Source: Parahoeflea alexandrii
GTDB lineage: Bacteria; Pseudomonadota; Alphaproteobacteria; Rhizobiales; Rhizobiaceae
Direction of reading: 5' to 3'
DNA length: 64,000 nt
Assembly (NCBI RefSeq): GCF_027214025.1
Contig: NZ_JAPWHB010000002.1
Location: 248,001-312,000 of the forward strand
The stretch's first letter is position 1, and each line of letters starts with the position of its first letter. The position numbers and the translations under genes are program-made. Positions 48,202 through 58,264 of this stretch are shown here, piece by piece. The notes under the pieces are model-generated. The model had not been told where the DNA came from. It ran no database searches and worked only from the letters and a program-made list of their open reading frames with translations.

Positions 48202-49392
48202 TCAAAAATCGATGGCGGCGTAGAACATGGCGAACAGGCCGTCGACGAGGATGACCACGAAGATCGCCTTGACCACCGAGGCGGTCACCCGCTGGCCCAG
48301 CGATTCCGCGCTGCCGCCGACCTTCATGCCCTCGACCGCGGCGACGATGCCGATGATCAGCGCCATAAAAGGCGCCTTGATCATGCCCGAGGTGACGGTC
48401 GACATGTCGATAGCCTCGCGCAGCCGGGTGACAAACACATCCGGCGTGATCCCCGAATAGCTCCACGACACCGCCGCGGCTCCCGCAAGGGCCGCGAAGT
48501 TGGCCACCACCGTCAGCAGTGGCAGCGCGACGGTCAACGCCACCAGCCGCGGGAATACCAGCACGCCGATCGGGCTGAGCCCCATCACCTTGAGCGCGTC
48601 GACCTCATCGCGCATTTTCATCGAGCCGATTTCGGCGGTGATCGCGCTGCCTGACCGGCCGGCGATCATGATCGCGGTCAAAAGCACCCCGATCTCGCGC
48701 AATTGCAAGATCCCCACAAGATCGACAACAAACACTTCAGCGCCGAAATAGCGAAGCTGGAACGCGCCCTGCTGGGCGATGATGGCGCCGATGAGGAAGC
48801 TCATCAGCACGATGATCGGCACGGCGCGCACGCCCATCCGGTCGATATGAGTGACGATCGCCGCCGGAGAAATGCCGGCCGAGCGGTTGAGCTTGAGCTG
48901 TGCGCCGCGGACAGCCGACCCGAGAATGTGCAGCGAGGCGAGGAAATCGTCATAGAGTTCATACAGCGTCTCGCCGAAGGGGGCGAAAATGCGCTCGAAT
49001 CGCGAAGGCCCTGCGGGACGGTCGACCGCGGCCTGGTCCACCAGGTCCGGGATCGCCTCGATCAGTTCGGCCACCGGCACCGACGCCCCGGTTAACTGCA
49101 CATCGGCGCCGCACGAGCGGGCGGCAAGCATGGTCTTGCGCACCAGCCAGGCGCCGGCGGTGTCGAAACTGTGGAGCTCGCTCAGATCGATTTCCAGCGG
49201 CTTTCCGGAGAGATCTTTCTGGATTTCCAGCAATTTGCCGCAGACGCCGGAGATCGCTGCATGCCGCCAGTCACCCGCAAGAACAAGTTTCTCCCCGTCA
49301 GAGGAGACGTGATGCTCGATCCGCGCCGGACGGTCTTTCGGATCCCCCGGTCGGGCATCGGCCCTTGTATCTTTTTGCTGTTTGGTCAACAT
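48202..49392 (-). CDS. mlaE: MlaE-like permease with N-terminal STAS domain
   Basis: This 396-residue permease combines a STAS domain at about 24-120 (EKLVLAGDWRHAAISGVCGK, IDLSELHSFDTAGAWLVRK) with the MlaE domain. The latter has the interfacial helix LHILGSAVRGAQLKLNRS, AGISPAAIVTHIDRMGVRAV, and VVDLVGILQLREIGVLLTAI, RSGSAITAEIGSMKMRDEVD, DALKVMGLSPIGVLVFPRLV and SVVKAIFVVILVDGLFAMF. In E. coli the STAS protein MlaB is a separate subunit that holds MlaF; here it is fused to the permease, which explains why no mlaB gene is found. It is the first gene of the operon and divergent from the epimerase gene by 99 bases. Confidence 0.93.
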   Translation of the reverse strand: MLTKQQKDTRADARPGDPKDRPARIEHHVSSDGEKLVLAGDWRHAAISGVCGKLLEIQKDLSGKPLEIDLSELHSFDTAGAWLVRKTMLAARSCGADVQLTGASVPVAELIEAIPDLVDQAAVDRPAGPSRFERIFAPFGETLYELYDDFLASLHILGSAVRGAQLKLNRSAGISPAAIVTHIDRMGVRAVPIIVLMSFLIGAIIAQQGAFQLRYFGAEVFVVDLVGILQLREIGVLLTAIMIAGRSGSAITAEIGSMKMRDEVDALKVMGLSPIGVLVFPRLVALTVALPLLTVVANFAALAGAAAVSWSYSGITPDVFVTRLREAIDMSTVTSGMIKAPFMALIIGIVAAVEGMKVGGSAESLGQRVTASVVKAIFVVILVDGLFAMFYAAIDF

Positions 49393-49491
49393 GCCTCACA
49401 CATAGCGGCTCGTTCCCGACCTGTCACCGGACAGCCTCGGGAATAGCGCCGTCTTGCCCGTCCATCGACCCTTTTTTACGGACCCGTTGCA

Positions 49492-50475
49492 ATGCCCCGA
49501 CACCTCAGCGCCAGGATCGACAGTTTCCCGCTCAAGCGAGCCTTCAACATTTCCCGCGGAGCCAAGACGGCGGCCGATGTGGTGACCTGTACCATCACTG
49601 AAAACGGCGTCAGTGGATATGGCGAATGCGTCCCCTATACCCGCTACGGCGAAACCGTCGAAGGCGTTCTCGAGGCGGTCGAATCCATGGCCGTCGCCAT
49701 TTCTTCGGGGATGACGCGCCGGGAGCTGCAGACTGCCATGAAGGCCGGCGCCGCGCGCAACGCGGTCGACTGTGCCATGTGGGATTTCGAGGCCAAGCTA
49801 AGCGGCACGCGGGTATCGGCGACCGCCTGCCGGATCCTGCCGCGGCCGGTCCCGACCGCCATCACCATTTCACTGGGCGAGCCCGGCGACATGGCCAGTG
49901 AAGCCCGCGCCCACGCCTCGCAAAAGCTGCTCAAGGTCAAGGTCGGCACCGCCGACGACCGGGCCCGCATGCATGCGGTGGCGAGTGCCGCGCCGGACGC
50001 CGAAATCATCCTCGACGCCAACGAGGGCTGGACCGAGAGCAACATCCGCGAACATCTGCTGCTTGCAGCCGAGTTGCACATCGGCCTGATCGAACAGCCG
50101 CTGCCGGCCGGCAAGGACGAGATCCTCGCCCACATCCCCCATCCGGTGCCGATCTGCGCCGATGAAAGCGTCCACACGCTTGCCGACCTGCAATCGCTGT
50201 CGGACCGCTATGACGCGATCAACATCAAGCTCGACAAGACCGGCGGCCTCACCGAGGCGCTTTTGATGCGCGACCGCGCCCGCGAACTGGGTTTTGGCGT
50301 GATGGTCGGCTGCATGGTTGGCACCTCGCTTGCCATGGCCCCTGCGGTGCTCCTGGCGCAAGACGCCGACTGGGTCGATCTCGACGGCCCGCTGCTGATG
50401 GCGAAGGACCGCTCGCCTGGACTGGTCTATTCCGGATCGCTGGTCTCGCCCCCGTCCGCCGATCTCTGGGGATAG
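49492..50475 (+). CDS. Enolase-superfamily epimerase (dipeptide epimerase / N-acetyl-D-Glu racemase type)
   Basis: The 327-residue muconate-lactonizing-type enolase-fold protein has the N-terminal cap DSFPLKRAFNISRGAKTAAD and GYGECVPYTRYGET, typical of L-Ala-D/L-Glu epimerases. The barrel catalytic residues are K148/K150 in LLKVKVG, metal ligands D175, E201 and D224 (LDANEGW, LIEQPLP, CADESV), and the second lysine in NIKLDKTGG. Enzymes of this clade epimerise dipeptides from murein recycling or N-acetyl-D-glutamate; which applies here is not decided by sequence alone. No dgcN-type gene is adjacent. A stem-loop follows the stop. Confidence 0.88.
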   Translation: MPRHLSARIDSFPLKRAFNISRGAKTAADVVTCTITENGVSGYGECVPYTRYGETVEGVLEAVESMAVAISSGMTRRELQTAMKAGAARNAVDCAMWDFEAKLSGTRVSATACRILPRPVPTAITISLGEPGDMASEARAHASQKLLKVKVGTADDRARMHAVASAAPDAEIILDANEGWTESNIREHLLLAAELHIGLIEQPLPAGKDEILAHIPHPVPICADESVHTLADLQSLSDRYDAINIKLDKTGGLTEALLMRDRARELGFGVMVGCMVGTSLAMAPAVLLAQDADWVDLDGPLLMAKDRSPGLVYSGSLVSPPSADLWG

Positions 50476-50477
50476 TA

Positions 50478-50499
50478 TCGGGCGCACCCGGGCGCCCGA
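50478..50499 (+). terminator. Stem-loop after the epimerase gene
   Basis: Perfect 8-bp stem TCGGGCGC / GCGCCCGA with a 6-base loop, starting 2 bases after the stop. No T-run follows, so this may be a Rho-dependent or processing signal. Confidence 0.5.
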
Positions 50500-50727
50500 A
50501 GCAAGCATCAAACAGGTTCCATTTGGTTTCGATCGGTTCTAGAAAGAAACCGACCATTAAAACGGTTCGTTCGGGGGGAAGTTGCATGAAACTTGGCAGG
50601 CTCGGCGCCGCCCGCGCCAAAACAGGGCCGCATGCCGCCTGTCTCTCCCCGCTCGTGTTCCCGATCCCGGTGGGATGACCGCCGCCGACCATCGACTATC
50701 CATGCCACCAGTAAAGAAGAGCCGCAG

Positions 50728-53043
50728 ATGACCTCCACCGACAACAAGCGCGCCGTCGATCCCAAACCCTCCAGCGGTGAACTCGACGAAAACGCCCTGT
50801 TTTATCATCGTTATCCGCGGCCGGGAAAACTCGAGATCCAGGCGACCAAGCCGCTCGGCAACCAACGCGACCTGGCGCTGGCCTACTCGCCGGGTGTGGC
50901 AGCACCCTGCCTTGCCATCCGCGACAACCCTGATGCCGCCGCCGCCTATACGTCGCGCGCCAATCTCGTTGCCGTGGTCTCCAACGGCACCGCCGTGCTC
51001 GGCCTCGGCAATATCGGTCCGCTCGCCTCCAAGCCGGTGATGGAAGGCAAGGCGGTGCTGTTCAAGAAATTCGCCGGCATCGACGTCTTCGACATCGAGA
51101 TCGACGCGCCCGACGTCGACCGCATGGTCAGCGTGATTTCGGCGCTCGAACCGACCTTCGGCGGCATCAATCTCGAGGACATCAAGTCGCCCGAATGCTT
51201 CGAGGTCGAGCAGCAGCTGCGCGAGATCATGGACATTCCGGTCTTCCATGACGACCAGCACGGCACCGCCATCATCGTTGCGGCCTGCATCCTCAACGGG
51301 CTCGAACTGGCCGGAAAGGCCATAGAGGACGCCAAGATCGTCACCTCCGGCGCGGGTGCTGCGGCGCTCGCCTGCCTCAACCTCTTGGTGGCGCTCGGCG
51401 CCAAGCGCGAGAACATCTGGGTTCACGACATCGAGGGACTGGTCTACGAGGGCCGCGAGGTGCTGATGGACCGGTGGAAATCGATCTACGCGCAGAAATC
51501 CGACAACCGGGTGCTGACCGAATCGATCGGTGGTGCCGACGTGTTTCTCGGCCTCTCCGCCGCGGGCGTGCTCAAGCCCGAGATGCTCGCCACCATGGCC
51601 GAGCGGCCGCTGATCATGGCGCTCGCCAACCCGTCACCCGAAATCATGCCGGACGAGGCGCGCGCCGCCCGCCCCGACGCGATGATCTGCACCGGCCGGT
51701 CGGATTTCCCCAACCAGGTCAACAATGTCCTGTGCTTTCCCTACATCTTCCGCGGCGCGCTCGATTGCGGCGCGCGCACCATCAATGAAGAGATGAAGAT
51801 GGCGGCCGTCCGCGCCATCGCGGCGCTCGCCAGGGAAGAACCCTCAGACATCGCCGCCCGCGCCTATTCCGGCGAGACGCCGGTGTTCGGGCCGGAATAT
51901 CTCATCCCCTCGCCCTTCGACCAGCGGCTGATCCTCAGGATCGCCCCGGCCGTCGCCAGGGCCGCGGCGGACTCCGGCGTCGCCCGGCGGCCGATTGCCG
52001 ACATGGATGCCTATGTCGACCAGCTCAACCGCTTCGTCTTCCGCTCCGGCCTGATCATGAAGCCGCTGTTCACCGCCGCCAAGACCGCCACCAAGAAGAG
52101 GGTGATCTTCGCTGAGGGAGAGGACGAGCGGGTGCTGCGCGCCGCCCAGGTGCTGCTCGAGGAAGGCATTGCCGAACCGATCCTGATCGGCCGTCCCGGC
52201 ATCATCGAGAGCCGCCTGCAGCGGTTTGGCCTGCGGATCCGGCCCGGCGCCGATTTCACGGTGATCAATCCCGAAGATGATCCGCGCTTCCGCGACTATG
52301 TGGACGAGTATTTCTCGATTGTCGGCCGCAAGGGCGTGATCCCCGAGGCCGCGCGCACCATCGTGCGCACCAATGCCACCGTGATCGGCTCGCTGGCGGT
52401 CAAGCGCGGCGAGGCTGATGCGCTGATCTGCGGTCTGGAAGGCCGCTATACCAAGCACCTGCGCGATGTCTCGCAGATCATCGGCAAGCGCGAGGGCGTC
52501 ATCGACTTTTCCGCGCTCAGCCTGCTGATTTCGCAGCGCGGCGCCACCTTCTTCACCGACACCTACGTGTCGTTCGATCCCAGCGCCGAGGAAATCGCCG
52601 AGACCACCATCATGGCGGCCCAGGAGATCCGGCGTTTCGGCATCAATCCGAAAGCAGCGCTGGTCTCGCATTCCAACTTCGGCTCACGCGATTCCGGCAG
52701 CGCCGACAAGATGCGCCGGGCGCTTTCGATCATCCGCTCGCTCGCCCCGGAACTCGAGGTCGACGGCGAGATGCACGGCGATTCAGCCATATCCGAAGTG
52801 TTGCGCCGCAGGGTGATGCCCGACAGCACCCTGTCGGGAGAAGCCAACCTGCTGGTCTTCCCCAACCTCGACGCGGCAAATATCGCGCTCGGCGTGGTCA
52901 AGACCATGACCGAGGCACTGCATGTCGGACCGATCCTGCTCGGCCCCGCCCTGCCCTCCCATATTCTCTCCCCGTCGGTGACATCGCGCGGCGTGGTCAA
53001 CATGGCGACGCTGGCCGTGGTCGAGGCCTCTTCATCGGACTGA
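50728..53043 (+). CDS. maeB: NADP-dependent malic enzyme with C-terminal phosphotransacetylase-like domain
   Basis: This 771-residue enzyme decarboxylates malate to pyruvate with NADP. The malic domain (about 1-430) shows [15 protein letters not shown] equivalent [47 protein letters not shown] (catalytic lysine), [11 protein letters not shown] and the NADP fold [13 protein letters not shown]. From about 445 a PTA-like domain follows ([36 protein letters not shown]). This domain lacks acetyltransferase activity in studied MaeB proteins but binds acetyl-CoA as an inhibitor. ATG 50728 with AGAAGAG upstream is the family start; the frame continues 45 codons upstream without support. Confidence 0.95.
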   Translation: MTSTDNKRAVDPKPSSGELDENALFYHRYPRPGKLEIQATKPLGNQRDLALAYSPGVAAPCLAIRDNPDAAAAYTSRANLVAVVSNGTAVLGLGNIGPLASKPVMEGKAVLFKKFAGIDVFDIEIDAPDVDRMVSVISALEPTFGGINLEDIKSPECFEVEQQLREIMDIPVFHDDQHGTAIIVAACILNGLELAGKAIEDAKIVTSGAGAAALACLNLLVALGAKRENIWVHDIEGLVYEGREVLMDRWKSIYAQKSDNRVLTESIGGADVFLGLSAAGVLKPEMLATMAERPLIMALANPSPEIMPDEARAARPDAMICTGRSDFPNQVNNVLCFPYIFRGALDCGARTINEEMKMAAVRAIAALAREEPSDIAARAYSGETPVFGPEYLIPSPFDQRLILRIAPAVARAAADSGVARRPIADMDAYVDQLNRFVFRSGLIMKPLFTAAKTATKKRVIFAEGEDERVLRAAQVLLEEGIAEPILIGRPGIIESRLQRFGLRIRPGADFTVINPEDDPRFRDYVDEYFSIVGRKGVIPEAARTIVRTNATVIGSLAVKRGEADALICGLEGRYTKHLRDVSQIIGKREGVIDFSALSLLISQRGATFFTDTYVSFDPSAEEIAETTIMAAQEIRRFGINPKAALVSHSNFGSRDSGSADKMRRALSIIRSLAPELEVDGEMHGDSAISEVLRRRVMPDSTLSGEANLLVFPNLDAANIALGVVKTMTEALHVGPILLGPALPSHILSPSVTSRGVVNMATLAVVEASSSD

Positions 53044-53207
53044 ACGCTTCGCCACAGCTCCTGACCTCTGGAACCTAACCACAACGGTTAAGGTAAATAG
53101 TGGGTTGTGATTGGAGCGGGCACTCTCGAACGCTAGTATAAGAATGTTAGGGTATCCGGGTTATGACTTGGAGCGCTGACGATGTTTTATATGTGTTGGA
53201 GTTGATC

Positions 53208-54380
53208 ATGCGTCGCGTCCGGATTCGCAATCTCCTGGCCATCCTCGTGCTTGCCCTGACCGGGAGCGGCGCGGCGGAGGCTTCTGCAGTCTGCGATCGG
53301 CTCAGGACCCAGCTTGAGAATGCCTCCTCCAGCAGCGGCTCCTCGGAAAAGTACCAGCGTTACGCCGAGGCCGCCGAACAGCAGTCCCTGCAGATCAACC
53401 AGGTCGTGGCCGACTTGAGCCGCTTCAAATGCTCCTCGGGCAGCTTTCTTGTCATGGGCGGCCAGAACGCCAAGGCCTGCGCCAAGCTCACGGCCGCCTA
53501 CGACAAGATGCGCGCCAATCTCGGATCGCTGGAGCGCAAGCGCGACTCCTACGCCAATCGCGGCGGCAAGATTGTCCAGCGGCGTATCCAGGCGGCACTC
53601 GACGCCAATGATTGCAACGGCAACCGCGCCTCCATCCAGGCCGCGGCGCTGAAGGGCAAGATGGCGGCGCTGAAGGCGAAGTCGCGGCAAAGCCCGGGCC
53701 TCGTGGCCGTGCTCGGCAATGGCGCCGGCGATGGCCAGAGCATAGCCCGCGCCCGGCAGACCCAGGCCCGGATCGTCATCGAGCCGAAGGCCTCGCGCGG
53801 CGGCGATTACCGGACGCTGTGCGTGCGCACCTGCGACGGCTTCTTCTTCCCGGTCTCCTCGGCCGCAGCCCCGTCGGATTTCGCCCGCGACGAGCGAACC
53901 TGCCAGATGATGTGCCCCGGCACCAAGACCGCGCTCTATTTCCATGACGCGCTCGGCCAGGAGAGTGAGGACATGATCTCGGCGCGCACCCGCGAGCCCT
54001 ATGCGGAAATGGAAAACGCCTTTGCCTACCGCAACGCCAGCGCGCCAATGAGCAAGGCCTGCGGCTGCAACATGCGCGCCTTCTACAACGAGATGCAGCG
54101 CCGCGAGGCGATCCTCAACGGCACCGCCGACAGCGATGAGGCGGTCACCACCTGGGTGCGGCCGTTCAACCGGCCCGATCCCGGCGAGGATCCCGAATCC
54201 GTGCTCAACGCCGAGATGCGCCTGACCTCGGAAGATGTCGCAGCCGTTCTCGCCGCCTCGACCGCCGAGCGGCCGCTGAGTGATGACCGGCAGAACGTCC
54301 GGGTTGTAGGCCCCGCCTTCCTTCCCGACCAGTCCGACCGGCTGGATTTGAAATCCGGTTCCGGCTCGCTGATCCGCTAG
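53208..54380 (+). CDS. DUF2865 secreted protein
   Basis: The 390-residue rhizobial protein has a signal peptide (RRVRIRNLLAILVLALTGSG). A helical region from residue 28 to about 140 contains several cysteines (AVCDRLRTQL, SRFKCSSGSFLV, AKACAKLTAAYDKM). The DUF2865 core carries YRTLCVRTCDGFFFPVSSAA, ARDERTCQMMCPGTKTALYF, HDALGQESEDM and KACGCN, a cysteine-rich block suggesting periplasmic disulfides. Function of DUF2865 is unknown. ATG 53208 is chosen because GGAG lies 7 bases upstream and the signal peptide begins there. It converges on the MFS gene, with only one base between the two stop codons. Confidence 0.85.
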   Translation: MRRVRIRNLLAILVLALTGSGAAEASAVCDRLRTQLENASSSSGSSEKYQRYAEAAEQQSLQINQVVADLSRFKCSSGSFLVMGGQNAKACAKLTAAYDKMRANLGSLERKRDSYANRGGKIVQRRIQAALDANDCNGNRASIQAAALKGKMAALKAKSRQSPGLVAVLGNGAGDGQSIARARQTQARIVIEPKASRGGDYRTLCVRTCDGFFFPVSSAAAPSDFARDERTCQMMCPGTKTALYFHDALGQESEDMISARTREPYAEMENAFAYRNASAPMSKACGCNMRAFYNEMQRREAILNGTADSDEAVTTWVRPFNRPDPGEDPESVLNAEMRLTSEDVAAVLAASTAERPLSDDRQNVRVVGPAFLPDQSDRLDLKSGSGSLIR

Positions 54381-54381
54381 A

Positions 54382-55602
54382 TCATGCCCGGCCGGGCTGC
54401 TGGCGCGCCAGCGCCCTGCGGCTGACCAGCGTCATGATCACGATCACGGCGACGCTGTAGACGCCCATCGCTGCGATCTGTCCCGGATAGGATATCCCCG
54501 CATCGATCAGCGCCCCGGTCAGGCCCGGCCCCATCGCCGTGGCGAAGACCATGAAGGCGACGATAAGCGAGCGGATGCCGCCAAGGTGCTTCGAGCCGTA
54601 GAGTTCCGGCCAGAGCGCCCCGAACAGGGTCGACGAGAAGCCGTAGGATATCCCCATCAGCGCCATGAACGCGTAAGCCCCCCACGGCGCGTCGGTGGAC
54701 GCCAGAACGAAGCAGCTGAGCGACAGCGGCACCAGGAAGGACGGCAGCAGCCGGATGGCGGAAAACCGGTCGACCAGCTGGCCGGCGATCAGCGCGAACA
54801 GGATGGTCATCGACGACATGATCGCAAACGAGGCCGCGAACACGCTTGGGCCCCAGCCGCGCAGTTCCGACAGGTAGACCTGGTGGAAGAAGATGGTGGT
54901 GCCGATGAAGGGCGGCGCGAGCACGCCCGACAGCGACGCCCAGAACAGCGGATCGCGCACCACTTCGCCCCGCGTCCATTCGCGCGCCACCGGACGGCCC
55001 GGATCCTGCACCACCGATTGCGGCGTCCGCTCGACCTTGAGCAGGCTGTAGATCAGCGGCAGCGCCACCAGCATCATCACGGTGGCTGCCACCAGCCAGG
55101 AACCGCGCCAGCCGATGAGCGCCGCCACGCCGACAAAGCTGATCGGGAACAGCGCCTCGCCGAAATTGACGCCGATCGAGGCGAGCGAGATCGCCCGGCC
55201 GCGCTGGGCCGCGAACCAGCGCCCCATCGCGGTCATGGAAATGTGGGTGAACATCCCCTGCCCGAACAGCCTGAGCAGGTAGATCGACAGCACCAGCAGC
55301 ACGAGCGACCGTGACCAGGCCATCAGCACGCAGGCGAGCGCCAGCACCGGAGCGGCGAGCGCCACCGTCGAGGCGACGCTGATCCGGTCGACGATCTTGC
55401 CCAGCTGCGGCAGCGTCGCCGCACTTGCGAGCGTCGCGATCATGTAGATCGTGCCGAAGCCGCCATGGCTGAGCCCGTATTCCGCGCGGATGTCTCCCGC
55501 CGACAGCGAGATGAAATAGGTCTGCCCGAACGAGGAAAACAAGGTCAGCAAAAACCCGCCGGCAACCCAGCGGGCATTCTCGCGCAGGAAATGGAGGATC
55601 AT
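54382..55602 (-). CDS. MFS transporter
   Basis: This 406-residue permease has twelve predicted helices. The N-terminal part reads ENARWVAGGFLLTLFSSFGQ then TYFISLSAGDIRAEYGLSHG, and the MFS loop 2-3 signature is ATLPQLGKIVDRISVAS. A central cytoplasmic loop (about 195-225) and a second half with IAGQLVDRFSAIRLLPSFLV repeat the pattern. It belongs to the oxalate/formate-antiporter or nitrate-like MFS branch by general look; the substrate cannot be stated. Its ATG overlaps the nadE stop by 4 bases, so it is co-transcribed with NAD synthetase. Whether it transports an NAD precursor is an open question. Confidence 0.85.
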   Translation of the reverse strand: MILHFLRENARWVAGGFLLTLFSSFGQTYFISLSAGDIRAEYGLSHGGFGTIYMIATLASAATLPQLGKIVDRISVASTVALAAPVLALACVLMAWSRSLVLLVLSIYLLRLFGQGMFTHISMTAMGRWFAAQRGRAISLASIGVNFGEALFPISFVGVAALIGWRGSWLVAATVMMLVALPLIYSLLKVERTPQSVVQDPGRPVAREWTRGEVVRDPLFWASLSGVLAPPFIGTTIFFHQVYLSELRGWGPSVFAASFAIMSSMTILFALIAGQLVDRFSAIRLLPSFLVPLSLSCFVLASTDAPWGAYAFMALMGISYGFSSTLFGALWPELYGSKHLGGIRSLIVAFMVFATAMGPGLTGALIDAGISYPGQIAAMGVYSVAVIVIMTLVSRRALARQQPGRA

Positions 55603-57290
55603 CCGCGGTCCCTGAACCGGTTGGTGATCGGGTAGCGGCGGTCGCGGCCGAAGTTCTTGCGGGTGATCTTGACGCCGGGCGCCGACTGGCGGCGCTTGTA
55701 TTCGGCGATGTAGAGCAGGTGCTCGATCCGGTGCACGGTGGCGACATCGTGGCCGCGCGCGACGATTTCCTCGACCCCCATCTCGTGTTCGACCAGGCAT
55801 TCGAGAATATCGTCGAGCACCGGATACGGCGGCAGCGAATCCTGGTCGGTCTGGTCGGGCCTGAGTTCGGCGGACGGCGCCTTGTCGATGATGTTGACCG
55901 GGATCACCTCGCCCGACGGCCCAAGCGCGCCCGGCGGCACCTGGGTGTTGCGCCAGCGCGACAGCGCATAGACCTGCATCTTGTAGAGGTCCTTGATCGG
56001 GTTGAAGCCGCCGTTCATGTCGCCGTAGAGCGTGGCGTAGCCGACGCTCATCTCGCTCTTGTTGCCGGTGGTCACCACCATCGAGCCGAATTTGTTGGAG
56101 ATCGCCATCAGGATGACGCCACGCGCCCGGCTCTGCAGGTTCTCCTCGGTGATGCCCTCTTCTGTGCCCTCGAACATGTCGCCGAGCGCGCTCATGAAGC
56201 CCTGCACCGGCTCCTCGATCGCCACCGTGTCGTAGCGGCAGCCGAGCGCCCTTGCACAGGCTTCCGCGTCGGTGAACGAGCTTTGCGAGGTGTAGCGGTA
56301 GGGCAGCATGACCGTGCGCACCCGCTCTTCGCCCAGCGCATCGACGGCAAGTGCGGCGCAGATCGCCGAATCGATGCCGCCCGAAAGCCCCAGCACCACG
56401 TTGCGGAAACCGTTCTTGTTGACGTAGTCGCGCAGCCCCAGCATGCAGGCCCGATAATCGGCCTCCTCGCGCTCGGGGATCACCGACACCGGTCCGTTCC
56501 TCGAGGCCCACTGGCCGTCCGGCTGGCGCTTGAAGGTGACGACCGAGACGGTTTCCTCGAACTGGCTCATCTGGAAGGCGAGGCTCTTGTCGGCGTTCAT
56601 GGCGAAGCTGGCACCGTCGAACACCAGCTCGTCCTGGCCACCGACCTGGTTGGCATAGACCAGCGGCAGCCCACTCTCGATCACCTGCCTGAGCACCACC
56701 TGGTGGCGGATGTCGACCTTGCCGCGGTAGTAGGGCGAGCCGTTCGGCACCAGCAGGATTTCCGCGCCGCTCTCGCTCAATGTCTCACAGACGCCGAGAT
56801 CGCCCCAGATATCCTCGCACACCGGGATGCCGAAGCGCACGCCGCGGATCGCCACCGGTCCGGGCATCTCGCCGACATGGAACACGCGTTTTTCGTCGAA
56901 TTCGCCGTAATTGGGCAGGTCGACCTTGTCGCGGCTGGTTACCAGCCTGCCGCCATCGAGCACGGCCGCCGAGTTGAAGCGCTTGCCGCCCTCGCTGCGC
57001 GGATAGCCGATGATCACCGCCGGGCCGCCGTCGGCGGTATCAGCGGCCAGAGCTTCCACGGCCTTCAGGCAGGCTTTCAGGAAAGCCGGCTTCAGCACAA
57101 GGTCCTCGGGCGGATAGCCGGCGATGAACAGTTCGGTAAACAGCACCAGATCCGCGCCATGCCGTGCGGCGTCAGCGCGCGCCTCGCGCGCCCGGGCAAG
57201 GTTGCCGGCAACATCGCCCACCGTCGGGTTGAGCTGCGCGATGGCGATGCGGATTGTGTCGGTCGAGGATGATGCTTGGGTCTGGGTCAT
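55599..57290 (-). CDS. nadE: Glutamine-dependent NAD+ synthetase
   Basis: The 563-residue enzyme makes NAD+ from nicotinate adenine dinucleotide, ATP and glutamine. An N-terminal nitrilase-type glutaminase domain has the triad E53 (FTELFIAGYPPED), K122 (RDKVDLPNYGEFDE) and C158 (FGIPVCEDIWGD). The C-terminal synthetase domain (from about 285) has the P-loop VLGLSGGIDSAICAALA, then TGNKSEMSVGYATLYGDMNG and the end TRKNFGRDRRYPITNRFRD. Length and order are normal. The stop overlaps the start of the MFS gene (ATGA). Confidence 0.96.
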   Translation of the reverse strand: MTQTQASSSTDTIRIAIAQLNPTVGDVAGNLARAREARADAARHGADLVLFTELFIAGYPPEDLVLKPAFLKACLKAVEALAADTADGGPAVIIGYPRSEGGKRFNSAAVLDGGRLVTSRDKVDLPNYGEFDEKRVFHVGEMPGPVAIRGVRFGIPVCEDIWGDLGVCETLSESGAEILLVPNGSPYYRGKVDIRHQVVLRQVIESGLPLVYANQVGGQDELVFDGASFAMNADKSLAFQMSQFEETVSVVTFKRQPDGQWASRNGPVSVIPEREEADYRACMLGLRDYVNKNGFRNVVLGLSGGIDSAICAALAVDALGEERVRTVMLPYRYTSQSSFTDAEACARALGCRYDTVAIEEPVQGFMSALGDMFEGTEEGITEENLQSRARGVILMAISNKFGSMVVTTGNKSEMSVGYATLYGDMNGGFNPIKDLYKMQVYALSRWRNTQVPPGALGPSGEVIPVNIIDKAPSAELRPDQTDQDSLPPYPVLDDILECLVEHEMGVEEIVARGHDVATVHRIEHLLYIAEYKRRQSAPGVKITRKNFGRDRRYPITNRFRDRG

Positions 57291-57442
57291 GGGTTTGGTG
57301 TTACCCCAACTCGCACCGCTTGAAAATCATCGAATTCCGATTGCCGGGGCAACGGCGGCGATTTTCATCCCCGCCGTCGTCCCGCCCTCAGCGGTCACGC
57401 TGGCTGCGCGGCAATCACGTCTTCGGGCACAGGACGCCCGGC

Positions 57443-58264
57443 TCAGGCTGCCGCTGCATCCCCGGCCGGGTCGAACCGCCACATGGTCATCGCCAGCACG
57501 CCGAACTCGGCGCTGTCATGCACCAGCCGGGCCTTGCCGGACTCGCCGGCGGCGCCCATGGCGACAAAGAGCGGCAACAGATGCTCGTCGGTCGGATGGT
57601 TTTCCACTGCAAAGGGCGCTCGCCGACGATAGTCGAGCAATGCGTCGAGATCGTTGGCGGCCAGCCGGTCGTTCATCCAGCCGGTGAAATCCTGCACCCA
57701 TCCCGGCACGTCGATCGAGCGCCTGCCGGTCCTGAGCGCCTTGAAGGCCTCGCCGAGATTGTGGGTGAACGAGCCCGAACCGATCACCAGCACGCCCTCG
57801 CTGCCGAGGCCAGCCAGCGCCTGGCCGAGCCGGAAATGATGCTCGGGGCCCTGCCGCGGATCGACCGAAACCGAGACGACCGGAATGTCGGCGTCGGGAT
57901 AGGCGAGCTTCAGCGGCACCCAGACACCATGGTCGAAACCGCGCCGGTCCACCGCGCGCGCCGGAAAGCCCGCCGCCTGCAGGTCACCGGCGATCCGCCG
58001 CGCCAGTTCCGGCTCGCCGGGCGCGGGATATTGCATGGCATAAAGTTCCGGCGCGAAGCCGCCGAAATCATGGATGGTCTCGGGCTCCGGGTCGGCCGAA
58101 ACGGCAACGCCGCCCGAGACTTCGAAATGGGCGCTGGCGACGACGATGGCGCGCGGCCGCGGCAGATCGGCCGCCATCCGCCTGAGCCAGGCCGCGGCAT
58201 CAGTGTCGGCGATCACCGTGTCCGGCGAGCCGTGCGAAACGAAAAGGGCGGGAAATGTTGTCAT
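57443..58264 (-). CDS. LigB-superfamily extradiol dioxygenase (4,5-DOPA dioxygenase/YgiD type)
   Basis: The protein, 273 residues, has the DODA/YgiD pattern FPALFVSHGSPD (metal ligand H11), ASAHFEV (H46), TIHDFGGFAPELY, DRRGFDHGVWVPLKLAYPDA and GSGSFTHNLGE. E. coli YgiD opens DOPA to a betalamic-type product, and related proteins act on catechols. Natural substrate here is unknown. The frame runs 80 codons upstream, but ATG 58264 follows AAGGAG at ideal spacing. No partner genes of an aromatic pathway are near; the adjacent 830 bases upstream have no recognisable gene. Confidence 0.88.
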   Translation of the reverse strand: MTTFPALFVSHGSPDTVIADTDAAAWLRRMAADLPRPRAIVVASAHFEVSGGVAVSADPEPETIHDFGGFAPELYAMQYPAPGEPELARRIAGDLQAAGFPARAVDRRGFDHGVWVPLKLAYPDADIPVVSVSVDPRQGPEHHFRLGQALAGLGSEGVLVIGSGSFTHNLGEAFKALRTGRRSIDVPGWVQDFTGWMNDRLAANDLDALLDYRRRAPFAVENHPTDEHLLPLFVAMGAAGESGKARLVHDSAEFGVLAMTMWRFDPAGDAAAA

